From Arthrobacter sp. Leaf137 (GTDB lineage Bacteria > Actinomycetota > Actinomycetes > Actinomycetales > Micrococcaceae), in contig NZ_LMOI01000020.1 in NCBI RefSeq assembly GCF_001423525.1, forward strand, positions 124,960 through 188,959: DNA of 64,000 nt, in the 5' to 3' direction. The position numbers and the translations under genes were made by a program. Below the pieces are notes generated by a model. That model was given only the letters and a program-made list of their open reading frames with translations. It was not told the origin of the DNA and ran no database searches. The stretch's first letter is position 1; each line of letters begins with the position of its first letter. Below, piece after piece: positions 18,004 through 26,598 of the stretch.

Positions 18004-18773
18004 GTGAAGGTCTTCGCGCCGCCTGCTACCGAGGACACCACCAGCGACGCGACGTCCCGCAGCTTCATGTTCCTGCTGTTGGACGCTTCCCGCAGCACCT
18101 TGAACGCTTCGTCCTGGCTGCAGCGGTTCTGCGCCATGATGGCACCGGTGGCCAGGTCGATGACCGTCCGCGTCTGCATGGCGGCGCTCATGCCGTCCTT
18201 GGTGTCCTGGAGCTTCGCCATCCGCAACGTCAGGGCCAGGCCCTTGGCAGCCTGTTCGGTGAACGCCTCGGCCATCGCAACGGCATCGGCGCTGAAAGCG
18301 TCGGGCTCCCCGCTGTACAGGACCAGCACGCCGCGGTCCCCGCCCTCGAGCTGCAGCGGCATGGCCAGCACGGAGTAAGCGCCCTGGTGTGTGGCCGCGG
18401 CGGCATAGTCCGGCCACCGCGCTTCCTCCCGCAGGTCCTTGACGTGCATGGTGGATGCGCTGATGATGGCGGAATCTCCGGGCCCCTGGCCGTATTTGAG
18501 CTCCAGCTGGTCAAGCAGCATCGCCTTGGTGTCGCTGGCGGCCGCTGCTGTGGGTTTCTTGGGGCGGCTGACGGAGATGCCGCAGAACAGCTCCCGGCCA
18601 ACGCTGCCCAGCCGGGCTACCGCGTAGAGGGCGAGGCTGTCCAGGAGCCGGACCACATCAGGACTCTGCAGGACAAGGTCCTGCACATGGGCTGCAACAT
18701 CGGCAAAAACCTTGCCACCCGAAACCCCGGTGTCAACCACAAGCATTCCCTCCGGACATAATTGATAAGCCAT
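17988..18773 (-). CDS. GAF and ANTAR domain RNA-binding regulator
   Basis: 261 residues. Residues about 20-170 form a GAF sensor domain (DVAAHVQDLVLQSPDVVRLL; ILVLYSGEPDAFSADAV-like region near 140). The C-terminal 60 residues are an ANTAR three-helix domain: AMQTRTVIDLATGAIMAQNR, then CSQDEAFKVLREASNSRNMK and LRDVASLVV. ANTAR proteins bind paired hexaloop RNA hairpins and prevent transcription termination. A later start near 18746 (ATG behind GGAGGGA) is possible. No kinase neighbour, so the GAF domain is presumably the sensor. No obvious RNA target adjoins it. Confidence 0.88.
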   Translation of the reverse strand: MAYQLCPEGMLVVDTGVSGGKVFADVAAHVQDLVLQSPDVVRLLDSLALYAVARLGSVGRELFCGISVSRPKKPTAAAASDTKAMLLDQLELKYGQGPGDSAIISASTMHVKDLREEARWPDYAAAATHQGAYSVLAMPLQLEGGDRGVLVLYSGEPDAFSADAVAMAEAFTEQAAKGLALTLRMAKLQDTKDGMSAAMQTRTVIDLATGAIMAQNRCSQDEAFKVLREASNSRNMKLRDVASLVVSSVAGGAKTFTYFDE

Positions 18774-18845
18774 GGCACACCATGGCCGCTCACTGCCGAA
18801 CGGTAGTCCTCAGCGTACCCGTGGACACCCCGTAAGGTGTCAATC

Positions 18846-20405
18846 ATGAAGCTCGCCTCCAGCATCGGCGGAACCTTCCGCGGAGCCACCCTGGCAGTGG
18901 ACGGCGCCCCCGTGCACCGGTTCCTCGGCATCCCTTACGCCCAGCCGCCATCGGGAGAGCTGCGCTTCCGCCCGCCAGTGGCCCTCCCCCAATGGACCGG
19001 CGAGGTGGACGCCACCGGGTACGGCCCCGCAGCGCCCCAGAACCCGGACGCCCGTGATCCAGACGAAACCCCGCTGGCCTGGAGCGAGGACGGCTGCCTG
19101 AACCTGAACATCTGGACGCCGGACACCGGCGGGACGGCCCGGCCGGTGATGGTCTGGATCCACGGCGGCGCCTACCTGATGGGCGCCAACAGTGACGGGA
19201 TGTACGACGGCGCCCGGCTCGCCGCAGCGACGGGCACGGTGGTGGTAGCCATCAATTACCGGCTGGGCGCACTCGGTTTCCTCCACCTGGCACACCTGCT
19301 CGGCGAGGGATTTGTGGATTCGTCCAACCTCGGCCTGCTGGACCAGCTTGAGGCGCTGCGCTGGGTGCGGGACAACATCGCCGGGTTTGGCGGCGACCCG
19401 CACAACGTGACCCTGTTCGGCGAATCGGCAGGCGCGGCAGCCATCGGCACCCTGCTGGGCATGCCGGCGTCGGAAGGCCTCTTCCGGCGGGCCATCATGC
19501 AAAGCGGCACAGCGGAGCGCTTCCGCACCCCGGAGGGGTCTGCGCGCGTAACTGCTGACTTCCTGCGGCTTTGCGGCCTGGACGAATCGTCAGCAGGTGA
19601 GTTGCGCACCCTTCCGGTGGAACACCTGCTGGCCGCCCAGCAGCAACTCGAAGAGCGGATCGCCGCCGAAAGCTACGCAGTGCCGCTCCCCTTCCAGCCA
19701 ACAGTGGGGACCCCGTCACTGCCGGAACCTCCACTGGACGCCGTCCGGAACGGGATCAACAGTGGCGTGGACCTGCTGGTGGGCACCAACCTCAACGAAG
19801 GGTCTTTCGCCGTCGAAATGCGCCCGGACCGGCCGGAAGACCCTGGTTACCCGGACCGGGCCGCCGCGGTCCTGTCCGCAGGGGGCCTGCCGGGAGACTG
19901 CGCGCAGGGATACGCGGAAGCACTGGCGGCCGTGCTGGCACACGGGCCCCGCGGGAAGGAACTGCTGGAGGCGGCCATTGCCGATGCGGTGTACCGCCAG
20001 CCCAGCAACAACCTGCTTGATGCGAGGCTCCAGTCAGCACGCAGCGCTGCGCACGGCAGGACATTCGCCTACCTGTTCACCTGGCGCAGCCCGGCCATGG
20101 GCGGCAAGCTGGGATCCTGCCACACGCTGGAAATTCCCTTCGTGTTCCGGCACTTGGCATCCCCGGACGCCGCCTACCTGACCCGGGGCAAGGGTCCGCA
20201 GGCCCTCAGTGACACCATGAGCGGAGCCTGGGCGGCCTTCGCCAGCACCGGGGCCCCGGACCAGCCCGGCCTGGCGTGGCCGGAATACGGGCAGGAGCGC
20301 CGCACCATGATGCTCGACGACGCGCCCCGGTTGGAAGCGGACCCACGGCGGGAGGTCCGGCTGTTTTTTGCCGGGAACCAGGTCAGGCGGCAGCCAGTGA
20401 GTTAA
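18846..20405 (+). CDS. Type-B carboxylesterase/lipase family
   Basis: 519 residues from the ATG at 18846 with AAGG eight bases upstream. The oxyanion-hole segment is VWIHGGAYLMGANSDG, the nucleophile elbow is NVTLFGESAGAAAIGTLLG (Ser in GESAG), and the catalytic His region is GSCHTLEIPFVFRHL. The N-terminus GGTFRGATLAVDGAPVHRFL is the family's first sheet. No signal peptide. Hydrolyses carboxylic esters such as aryl or short acyl esters; the physiological substrate is unclear. Divergent from the ANTAR gene, convergent with and overlapping the SRPBCC gene by 23 bases. Confidence 0.9.
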   Translation: MKLASSIGGTFRGATLAVDGAPVHRFLGIPYAQPPSGELRFRPPVALPQWTGEVDATGYGPAAPQNPDARDPDETPLAWSEDGCLNLNIWTPDTGGTARPVMVWIHGGAYLMGANSDGMYDGARLAAATGTVVVAINYRLGALGFLHLAHLLGEGFVDSSNLGLLDQLEALRWVRDNIAGFGGDPHNVTLFGESAGAAAIGTLLGMPASEGLFRRAIMQSGTAERFRTPEGSARVTADFLRLCGLDESSAGELRTLPVEHLLAAQQQLEERIAAESYAVPLPFQPTVGTPSLPEPPLDAVRNGINSGVDLLVGTNLNEGSFAVEMRPDRPEDPGYPDRAAAVLSAGGLPGDCAQGYAEALAAVLAHGPRGKELLEAAIADAVYRQPSNNLLDARLQSARSAAHGRTFAYLFTWRSPAMGGKLGSCHTLEIPFVFRHLASPDAAYLTRGKGPQALSDTMSGAWAAFASTGAPDQPGLAWPEYGQERRTMMLDDAPRLEADPRREVRLFFAGNQVRRQPVS

Positions 20406-20823
20406 GCGTGTCCCGGAGGCCCTTCAATGCGGGGTCGCGGAGCTGCATGAACAGCGGTTTCAGGAGCGGCTGGATGATTTTGGCCGGCCCTTTGATGCTG
20501 AACTCTGCCGTGTACTTCACCACGGATCCGGTGCCATTGGGGGCGACGTCGATGGAATCGAAGGAGACGACGGTCTTGTTCTCCCCGCGCAGCTTGATGT
20601 GGCTGCCCGTCAGCTCGATGACCTCGTAAATCAGCGACTGGCGTTTCCCCCGGAACTCGGCCTCAGCGTGGTACTTATGTCCCACGGCCACGGGCCCCGG
20701 CGTGATCTTGTCCATCACAGGGGTGCCGGGGTCCCACTTGCTGGTGTTTTCGAACTCACTCAGGAAGGCAAAGGCCTTCTCAGCGGACAGTTTGGTTTCC
20801 ACACTTCCGGCTACTGTGATCAT
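20383..20823 (-). CDS. SRPBCC (START-like) family protein
   Basis: 146 residues from the ATG at 20823; this ATG forms TGATG with the stop of the upstream gene, so the two are coupled. The pattern MITVAGSVETKLSAEKAFAF, followed by TSKWDPGTP, VVSFDSIDVAP and GSVVKYTAEFSIKGPAK, is the helix-grip fold that encloses a hydrophobic ligand (polyketide cyclase/dehydrase-like proteins). No catalytic residues can be assigned. Probably ligand-binding or regulatory. Confidence 0.82.
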   Translation of the reverse strand: MITVAGSVETKLSAEKAFAFLSEFENTSKWDPGTPVMDKITPGPVAVGHKYHAEAEFRGKRQSLIYEVIELTGSHIKLRGENKTVVSFDSIDVAPNGTGSVVKYTAEFSIKGPAKIIQPLLKPLFMQLRDPALKGLRDTLNSLAAA

Positions 20824-21092
20824 CACCCCAGTCTAGGAGCACCCGGCAGGTGGGAGGCAGCCATTTTGTAGCAAAGATTGCCGTCCAACTTACGGGGGCT
20901 GATCCACACCTCGTAGCCGTCAGCGGCGGTGAACAGGGCACGGCCGCCGTTGGCGTCGCCTGCAATCCACACGGCGGAGGAGTCCGGCATGGCGTTGTCC
21001 ACCACGCCGGACCGCACCGTCCGGCGGCCCTTCCGGACCTCCACAGGGACACCGATCAGGCGGGCCCACTCGGAATACGGGTAGGAATCCAC
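20823..21092 (-). CDS. Small conserved protein, 89 aa
   Basis: Starts at a GTG at 21092 behind AGGAGGGATGCC. Sequence begins MDSYPYSEWARLIGVPVEVR. A compact beta-rich protein with strands at VEVRKGRRTVRSGVV, SSAVWIAGDANGGRALFT and YEVWISPRKL, resembling small SH3-like folds, but I recognise no named family. Coupled by TGATG to the SRPBCC gene. Confidence 0.75.
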   Translation of the reverse strand: MDSYPYSEWARLIGVPVEVRKGRRTVRSGVVDNAMPDSSAVWIAGDANGGRALFTAADGYEVWISPRKLDGNLCYKMAASHLPGAPRLG

Positions 21093-21106
21093 GGCATCCC
21101 TCCTGC

Positions 21107-21262
21107 TCAGCGTGTCTCGAAGTCGCTGAGGATCTTGATATTGCCCATCAAGGCGCCGTCGGCGACGTCCGGGCCGGTCAGCCCGGCGAAGGCGTGAATG
21201 TCGCAGAAACCCGCAAGGGCTTCCTCGGCAAAGTCCGAAGGGTCATTGACGGTCTTTGTCAT
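21107..21262 (-). pseudogene. 51-codon remnant resembling N-terminus of a DAK-type (dihydroxyacetone/erythrulose) kinase
   Basis: An intact 51-codon frame starts MTKTVNDPSDFAEEALAGFC. This matches the opening helix pattern of DhaK/DAK1-type kinases (xxLxNDPxDFxxExLxGFxxAHA). After DIHA the kinase pattern stops, and the sequence continues FAGLTGPDVADGALMGNIKI to a stop, which is not kinase-like. It therefore looks like a kinase gene collapsed by internal deletion, possibly joined to the end of another gene. It lies 47 bp after the SDR gene in the same direction, where a sugar-ketose kinase would be expected. No clear ribosome site. It could still be a small expressed protein. Confidence 0.5.
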
Positions 21263-21309
21263 GGTGGGTTCTCTGGCATCCGGAAGGAGGCGAAAGGGCT
21301 GCGGGGCCC

Positions 21310-22083
21310 TTAGTGCATGTGGCTTCCGCCGTTAATGTCCACCACGGTTCCGGTGAGGTACGCGGAATCCTCGGAGGACAGGAAAGTGATCACGGAAGCT
21401 ACTTCCTCGGTGCTGGCGTTACGGCCCAGCGGGATGCCGGCGTTGATGGCGGCTTCCTGTTCTTCGGTGCTGCCCACGCGGATGTTGGTGTCCACCGCGC
21501 CCGGGGTGATGGCGTTGACGGTGACGCCGGTGGTGCCGAGTTCACGGGCCAGTGCCTTGGTGAGGCCCAGGATGGCTGCCTTGGCTGCAGAGTAAGGGAC
21601 CTTGCCGAAGACGCCGCCGCCGCGCTGGGCGGACACGGAGGACATGTTCACAATGCGGCCCCAGCCGTTCCCGATCATGTCCGGCAGGAATGCCTTGGTC
21701 ACCAGGTAGGTGCCGGTGGCGTTGACGTCCATGATCTTGTGCCACAGCTCGAGGGTGGTTTCCAGGAACGGGACGGGCGAGGTGATGCCGGCGATGTTGG
21801 CCAGTGCGCCGACGGGCGGCAGGTTACCGGCGGCCACCTCGGCGGCGACGGCGGCCTGGGCGGTGGTCACGGAGGCCTCGTTGGCGACGTCGATCTCGTG
21901 GCCGTAGGCAGGGACGTTGAACTCGTTGCCGATTTCCGCGGCCACCTTGGCGGACTTTTCGCCGTCGAGGTCCAGGATGACGACGCCCCAGCCTTCACGG
22001 GCATAGCGGCGGGCGGTGGTGATGCCGATGCCCCGGTCCGAGGTGGCTCCGGTGAGGACGGCGGTGCGCTGGATGGTGGTCAT
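21310..22083 (-). CDS. Short-chain dehydrogenase/reductase
   Basis: 257 residues from the ATG at 22083, behind AAGGAG. The cofactor loop is TGATSDRGIGITTARRYA, the structural NNAG motif appears as NIAGI, and the catalytic Ser/Tyr/Lys are in MSSVSAQRGGG and VPYSAAKAA. The C-terminus YLTGTVVDINGGSHMH is typical. Oxidises or reduces a polyol/ketose using NAD(P). It is transcribed divergently from the transporter-transketolase genes across a region with three operator copies, so it belongs to the same regulon. Ends 47 bp before the kinase remnant. Confidence 0.92.
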   Translation of the reverse strand: MTTIQRTAVLTGATSDRGIGITTARRYAREGWGVVILDLDGEKSAKVAAEIGNEFNVPAYGHEIDVANEASVTTAQAAVAAEVAAGNLPPVGALANIAGITSPVPFLETTLELWHKIMDVNATGTYLVTKAFLPDMIGNGWGRIVNMSSVSAQRGGGVFGKVPYSAAKAAILGLTKALARELGTTGVTVNAITPGAVDTNIRVGSTEEQEAAINAGIPLGRNASTEEVASVITFLSSEDSAYLTGTVVDINGGSHMH

Positions 22084-22345
22084 GGTTGGTGCTCCTTGAA
22101 AGTGTTTTTGTGGATCGATTGCTCTGTAGTTGTCGCCGGCCCCTGCCGGGCGGTATGCCAGCAGTCCTTCGGGTTCCAGGTCCTCGCGCTCACCGCGCAC
22201 CGGTTCGTGGTGGAGTGCGCCGCGAGTCAGTCTTTAGACCCTGGTGACGCATTCTGAAGGACGAGCATCCGGGTCTGAAGTGGAACATCGTTGATCCCTT
22301 GGTTCGTGCGAAGCAGTAGTGATGCCGACCACACTAACTTCGTTA

Positions 22346-22427
22346 ACTGTCAACAGTCAACCCACAAAGTCGACTGTTGACAGTCAGCATGATGCGGGTC
22401 ACACTGGGGATATCATTTGTTAACAGT
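22346..22427. promoter_or_regulatory. Three operator copies (ACTGTNNACAGT) in divergent control region
   Basis: The 390-bp space between the SDR and transporter genes holds no gene but contains ACTGTCAACAGT at 22346-22357, ACTGTTGACAGT at 22373-22384 and a weaker TTTGTTAACAGT at 22416-22427. The first two are perfect 5-bp inverted repeats around two bases. The same element, ACTGTAAACAGT, precedes the FadR/GntR regulator gene at 25863. Centre spacing of about 27 and 43 bp would allow cooperative binding or looping. The TGTNNACA core fits GntR-family sites. Confidence 0.8.
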
Positions 22428-22473
22428 CGACAGCGGCGACTTCCTGAGGCCGCTTTTCGAAAGGGAACCCAAC

Positions 22474-23811
22474 ATGAGCAAAGATGCTCTGACCATGCGC
22501 GGTCCGGTCCACGGAACCAAGGACGCCAGGCGCGTTGCCGTTGGCTCCGGTGTGGGCGCTGTGATCGAGACGTATGACTTCATCGGTTTCGGCACCGCCG
22601 CTGCGCTGTACTTCGGCACCGCGTTTTTCCCCGGAACCGATCCGGTCACCGGCACCCTCGCTTCCTTCGCCACCCTGGGCGTCGGCTTCGCAGCCCGTCC
22701 CTTGGGCGGCATCATCGGCGGCCACCTCGGCGACAAGGTAGGGCGCAAGCCCGTTTTGGTGGCCTCCCTGATCCTGATGGGCCTGGCCACGTTCGCCATC
22801 GGACTCCTGCCCACCTACGCCGCAGTGGGGCTCCTCGCCCCTGCACTGCTCGTCTTCGTCCGCATCGTCCAGGGTTTGGCCTTCGGAGCGGAATGGGGCG
22901 GCGCCATCCTGATGAGCTACGAGCACGCACCCTGGAAGGCCAAGGGCAAGTACACCGGCATTGTCCAGGCCGGCTTCCCGGTGGGCCTGCTGCTGGCCAA
23001 CCTGACCTTCCTGTTCAGCGTCAACCTCGGCGGCGAACTGGCCTGGCGCATCCCCTTCCTTGCCAGCATCGTGCTGGTGGCGGTGGGCCTGATCATCCGC
23101 TCCAAGGTCCCGGAATCCCCGGTCTTCGATGAGGTCAAGGACAGCGGTGCCATCGTGAAGTCCCCCATCGTTGAGGTCATCAAGACCGACTGGCGCAACA
23201 TCGTCAAGGGCATCGGCCTCCGTGTTGCCGAGACCGCAGGCTACGCCGTGTCCATCACCTACATGATTTCCTACCTCAACAGCCAGCACCTGGCGGACAA
23301 GAGCCAGACCCTCATCGCCCTGTGCATCGCCTCCGCCATCGGCATCTTCGCCACCCAGGCCTGGGCCGCGCTGACCGACCGCATTGGCCGGCGTCCGCTG
23401 TATGTCTGGTCCACCCTGTTCGCGGCCCTCTTCGCCATCCCGATGTTCCTGCTGGTCAATACGGGAATGTTCATCGCCATCATCATCACCATCGTCATTT
23501 CCTACGCGGTCTGCCAGAACTCGCTCGCCGGCGCCCAAGGCGCCTGGTTCCCGGAGCTCTTCCAGGCCAAGACCCGGGCCTCCGGCGCCAGCCTGGCCTA
23601 CCAGATCTCGGCCATGGTCTCCGGCTTCACCCCTTTCATCACCACCCTGTTGTTTGTCAGCTTCGGCTGGATGGGCCCGGCGCTGCTCTTCGGCGCCTAC
23701 GCCCTGATCGGCCTATGGGCTGCGGTGGCCACCCGGGAAACCTGGGGCAAGCGGGAGCGCGAACTGGCCGAAGAAGCCACCAAAAGCACCCCCAACACCA
23801 TCAACGCCTGA
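22474..23811 (+). CDS. MFS transporter, metabolite:H+ symporter (MHS) type
   Basis: 445 residues with about 12 membrane helices; start ATG at 22474 behind AAAGGGA. The MHS signatures are VGAVIETYDFIGFGTAAALY in helix 1 and the loop GGHLGDKVGRKPVLVASLIL between helices 2 and 3, with VRIVQGLAFGAEWGGAILMS in helix 4. Such carriers import carboxylates, sugar acids, betaines or polyols with protons. Given its partners (SDR, transketolase, GntR regulator), it should import the pathway's substrate. The transketolase subunit follows immediately. Confidence 0.92.
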   Translation: MSKDALTMRGPVHGTKDARRVAVGSGVGAVIETYDFIGFGTAAALYFGTAFFPGTDPVTGTLASFATLGVGFAARPLGGIIGGHLGDKVGRKPVLVASLILMGLATFAIGLLPTYAAVGLLAPALLVFVRIVQGLAFGAEWGGAILMSYEHAPWKAKGKYTGIVQAGFPVGLLLANLTFLFSVNLGGELAWRIPFLASIVLVAVGLIIRSKVPESPVFDEVKDSGAIVKSPIVEVIKTDWRNIVKGIGLRVAETAGYAVSITYMISYLNSQHLADKSQTLIALCIASAIGIFATQAWAALTDRIGRRPLYVWSTLFAALFAIPMFLLVNTGMFIAIIITIVISYAVCQNSLAGAQGAWFPELFQAKTRASGASLAYQISAMVSGFTPFITTLLFVSFGWMGPALLFGAYALIGLWAAVATRETWGKRERELAEEATKSTPNTINA

Positions 23812-23844
23812 ATGACCGCGCACCCAACAACCACGGAGCCCGCA

Positions 23845-24768
23845 ATGCCTACAGATACCGTCCAGGACACCCCACAGGGACAAACATTGCAGGAACAGAT
23901 CCTGCAGACCGCGGTGACCCCGGAACGGGTGGAGAAAATCAGCGCCGCCGCGTACCGGATCCGGCACCACGCCCTCAACATGGGCGAAGTCCAAGGCCAG
24001 GGCTACGTGGGCCAGGCCCTCGGGGCTGCCGACATGCTCGCCACCGTGTACGGGGACCAGCTGAACTTCCGCGCCGAGGACCCGCACTGGGAAGCCCGCG
24101 ACCGGTTCCTGCTGTCCACCGGCCACTACGCGATCGGCCACTACGCAGCCCTTGCCGAAGCCGGCATCGTCCCGGTGGAGGAACTTGAAACCTACGGCTC
24201 GGATGACTCCCGGCTGCCGATGTCCGGGATGTCCACGTACACCCCCGGCATGGAGATCTCGGGCGGTTCCCTGGGCCACGGCCTGACGATCGCCGTCGGC
24301 ATGGCGTTGGGCCTGCGCTACCAGGGCTCGTCCGCCCGGGTGTTCAACTTCCTCTCCGACGGCGAGCTGGACGAAGGCTCCACCTGGGAAGCGGCCATGG
24401 GTGCGCACCACCACCAGTTGGGCAACCTCACCGCCATGGTGGACATCAACGCCCTGCAGGCCGACGGCAAGACGGACACCGTACTCCGCACCGAGCCGGT
24501 GACGGAGAAGTGGGAATCGTTCGGCTGGTACACCCAGCGGGTTGACGGGAACGACGTCGGTGCGCTGCTCGCAGCGTTCGACAACGCAGCCGCCCAGGCC
24601 GCCGCCGTCGGACGTCCTTCCGTGATCCTGTGCGATACGAAAGTGGGCCGCGGCGTCCCGCTGCTGGAGGACCGCGAAAAGGCGCACTTCATGCGCATCG
24701 AAGAGAACGAATGGCAGATCTGCCGCGAGCAGCTCACCGCCGGATATGAAGGAAAGGCTTCAGCATGA
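23845..24768 (+). CDS. Transketolase, N-terminal (thiamine-diphosphate binding) subunit
   Basis: 307 residues from the ATG at 23845, which has ACGGAG upstream. An alternative ATG at 23812 directly follows the transporter stop but lacks a ribosome site. The subunit carries GHYAIGHYAALAEAGI, GGSLGHGLTIAVGMALGL and the ThDP/Mg motif FLSDGELDEGSTWEAAMGA (GDGxxx(N) form SDGELDEGS) followed by MVDINALQADG. It forms one active transketolase with the next gene's product, moving two-carbon ketol units between sugars. Split transketolases of this type are often pathway-specific rather than pentose-phosphate housekeeping enzymes. Confidence 0.93.
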   Translation: MPTDTVQDTPQGQTLQEQILQTAVTPERVEKISAAAYRIRHHALNMGEVQGQGYVGQALGAADMLATVYGDQLNFRAEDPHWEARDRFLLSTGHYAIGHYAALAEAGIVPVEELETYGSDDSRLPMSGMSTYTPGMEISGGSLGHGLTIAVGMALGLRYQGSSARVFNFLSDGELDEGSTWEAAMGAHHHQLGNLTAMVDINALQADGKTDTVLRTEPVTEKWESFGWYTQRVDGNDVGALLAAFDNAAAQAAAVGRPSVILCDTKVGRGVPLLEDREKAHFMRIEENEWQICREQLTAGYEGKASA

Positions 24769-25784
24769 GCACCACCACGGAGGCCCCGGACACCACGGCG
24801 GCCGCTAAGCCCAAGCTCAAGACCTCGGCGATGATCGCGTCGTTCGCCGATCCCGGCCAGAAGACGGCGTCGGCGCCGTTCGGGCACGCCCTGGTCAAGG
24901 CCGCGCAGGAGAACGACAAGATCGTGGGCCTGACCGCGGACCTGGGCAAGTACACGGACATGCAAATCTTCGCCAAGGCTTTCCCGGAGCGGTTCTTCCA
25001 GATGGGCATGGCCGAGCAACTCCTGTTCGGCGCGGCCGCGGGACTGGCTGAAACCGGGCTGGTGCCGTTCGCGTCCACCTACTCGGTGTTCGCGGCCCGC
25101 CGCGCCTACGATTTCCTGTGCCTGGACGCGGCAGAGCCGAACCTGAACGTCAACATCGTGGGCGGCCTGCCCGGCCTCACCACAGGGTACGGCCCCAGCC
25201 ACCAGGCCACCGAGGACATGGCGATCTTCCGCGGCATGCCCAACCTGACCATCGTGGACCCCTGCGACAGCATCGACATCGAACAGGCAGTGCCGCAGCT
25301 GGCAGCGTCCGAGGGCCCCACATACCTGCGGCTGCTCCGCGGAAACGTGCCCACCGTCCTGGACGAGTACGGCTACACGTTCGAGCTCGGCAAGGCCAAG
25401 GTGCTGCGCGGCGGCAACGACGTCGTCTTCATCTCGTCCGGGCTGATGACCATGCGTGCGCTGCAGGCAGCGAAGGCCCTCGCGGCACATAACGTGGACG
25501 TCGCCGTCGTGCATACGCCCACCATCAAGCCGTTCGACGCCGAAACCGTCCTCAAGGAGATCAACACGGACAGGCTCGCCGTCACCCTGGAAAACCACTC
25601 CGTGGTGGGCGGTCTGTTCGAAACCGTTGCCTCCGCCGTCGTCACCGCGGGCCTGGGCAAGCGTGTCGTTCCCATCGGCCTGCCGGACCAGTTCCTCGAT
25701 GCCGGCGCCCTTCCCACCCTGCACGACCGGTACGGGCTCGCCACCGACCGTATCGTGGCCAAGGTCCTCGCCGAACTCGGGTAG
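24765..25784 (+). CDS. Transketolase, C-terminal (pyrimidine-binding) subunit
   Basis: 339 residues; its ATG overlaps the previous stop by four bases (ATGA). Contains VGLTADLGKYTDMQIFAKAF, the activating Glu in FQMGMAEQLLFGAAAGLAET, and VPFASTYSVFAARRAYDFLC, all of the transketolase pyrimidine domain, followed by the C-terminal domain (VAVVHTPTIKPFDAETVLKE). Partner of the N-terminal subunit. A near-perfect terminator follows at once, closing the transporter-transketolase operon. Confidence 0.94.
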   Translation: MSTTTEAPDTTAAAKPKLKTSAMIASFADPGQKTASAPFGHALVKAAQENDKIVGLTADLGKYTDMQIFAKAFPERFFQMGMAEQLLFGAAAGLAETGLVPFASTYSVFAARRAYDFLCLDAAEPNLNVNIVGGLPGLTTGYGPSHQATEDMAIFRGMPNLTIVDPCDSIDIEQAVPQLAASEGPTYLRLLRGNVPTVLDEYGYTFELGKAKVLRGGNDVVFISSGLMTMRALQAAKALAAHNVDVAVVHTPTIKPFDAETVLKEINTDRLAVTLENHSVVGGLFETVASAVVTAGLGKRVVPIGLPDQFLDAGALPTLHDRYGLATDRIVAKVLAELG

Positions 25785-25800
25785 AGAGTCAACAAACCAG

Positions 25801-25845
25801 CAGAAAGCGCGGCACCGGTCCAAAGCCGGTGCCGCGCTTTCTGCC
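25801..25845. terminator. Strong terminator after transketolase operon
   Basis: A perfect 18-bp stem (25801-25818 with 25826-25843) with the 7-nt loop TCCAAAG. The lower stem contains the A-rich/T-rich ends AGAAAG and CTTTCT, which supply the U tract. Sits 16 bp after the transketolase stop and shields the regulator gene. Confidence 0.9.
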
Positions 25846-25862
25846 GTACCATCGAAACTACG

Positions 25863-25874
25863 ACTGTAAACAGT
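25863..25874. promoter_or_regulatory. Autoregulatory operator before the GntR gene
   Basis: ACTGTAAACAGT, a perfect inverted repeat that extends to CG...CG on both sides (16 bp). It is the same site as in the SDR/transporter control region. It lies 28 bp upstream of the chosen start codon, so the regulator very likely represses itself. Confidence 0.8.
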
Positions 25875-25901
25875 CGACTTATGACACTGAGGACGGATGC
25901 C

Positions 25902-26561
25902 ATGGCCGGACTGACAGCCCCGCTGCTGGGACTGCAAAAGAAAAGCCTGCGCGAGCAGGCCCTCTCGGCGTTGCGGACCGCCATCACCAGCGGCGAGCTG
26001 GCACCGGGACGGCACTTGGTGGAAACCGAACTGTCCGAAATGCTGCAGATCAGCCGCGGCACGCTCCGGGAAGCCTTGCGGCAGCTGGAACAGGAGGGCC
26101 TCCTCTCCGCCGGACCGCGTGGCCGCCTGTCCGTGCGGCACCTGGACCACAAGGAGATCCGGGACATCTTTGCGGTGCGCGCGGCTCTGGAGTCCCTTGC
26201 TGCCCGGACACTCTGCGAATTGGCGGACCGCCAGCACGTCACCGAGTCGTTGCACGCCGCCATCGACGCCATGGCCGCGAATGCCGGGGGCACGCTTGAG
26301 GAACGCATCGAGTCGGACCTGGAGTTCCACCGGACCCTCTGCCGGCTGACCGGCAATGAAACGCTCCTGCACTCCTGGGAGTCGCTGGAGGGCTCCATCC
26401 GGATGTCCATCATGTTTGCCGGACAGGAAAAAGGCGTCAGCAACATGAGCGTTGACCGCCACCGGGACATCGTGGATGCCATCGATACCGGTGACGCCGG
26501 GCTGACGCGGAAGACCATCCTCGAACACATGGACACCGCCGCCGCGAACCTTGTCTCCTAG
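25902..26561 (+). CDS. GntR-family regulator, FadR/FCD subfamily
   Basis: 219 residues from the ATG at 25902 (MAGLTAPLLGLQKKSLREQA), with GAGG nine bases upstream; an ATG 21 bases earlier is less well placed. Winged helix-turn-helix: SGELAPGRHLVETELSEMLQ, ISRGTLREALRQLEQEGLLS. The C-terminal all-helical FCD effector domain has EIRDIFAVRAALESLAARTL and DLEFHRTLCRLTGNETLL, with the Asp/His residues that usually bind a metal and a carboxylate ligand. Probably represses the SDR, transporter and transketolase genes until the substrate or an intermediate binds. Confidence 0.92.
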   Translation: MAGLTAPLLGLQKKSLREQALSALRTAITSGELAPGRHLVETELSEMLQISRGTLREALRQLEQEGLLSAGPRGRLSVRHLDHKEIRDIFAVRAALESLAARTLCELADRQHVTESLHAAIDAMAANAGGTLEERIESDLEFHRTLCRLTGNETLLHSWESLEGSIRMSIMFAGQEKGVSNMSVDRHRDIVDAIDTGDAGLTRKTILEHMDTAAANLVS

Positions 26562-26598
26562 GGCTCACCATTCCCGGGGCCGCCGGGAATCCCTTCGG

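Noticed and set aside
24318..26528. Long minus-strand frame across transketolase and GntR genes
   Set aside because: Antisense to three recognised proteins with terminator and operators oriented for the plus strand.
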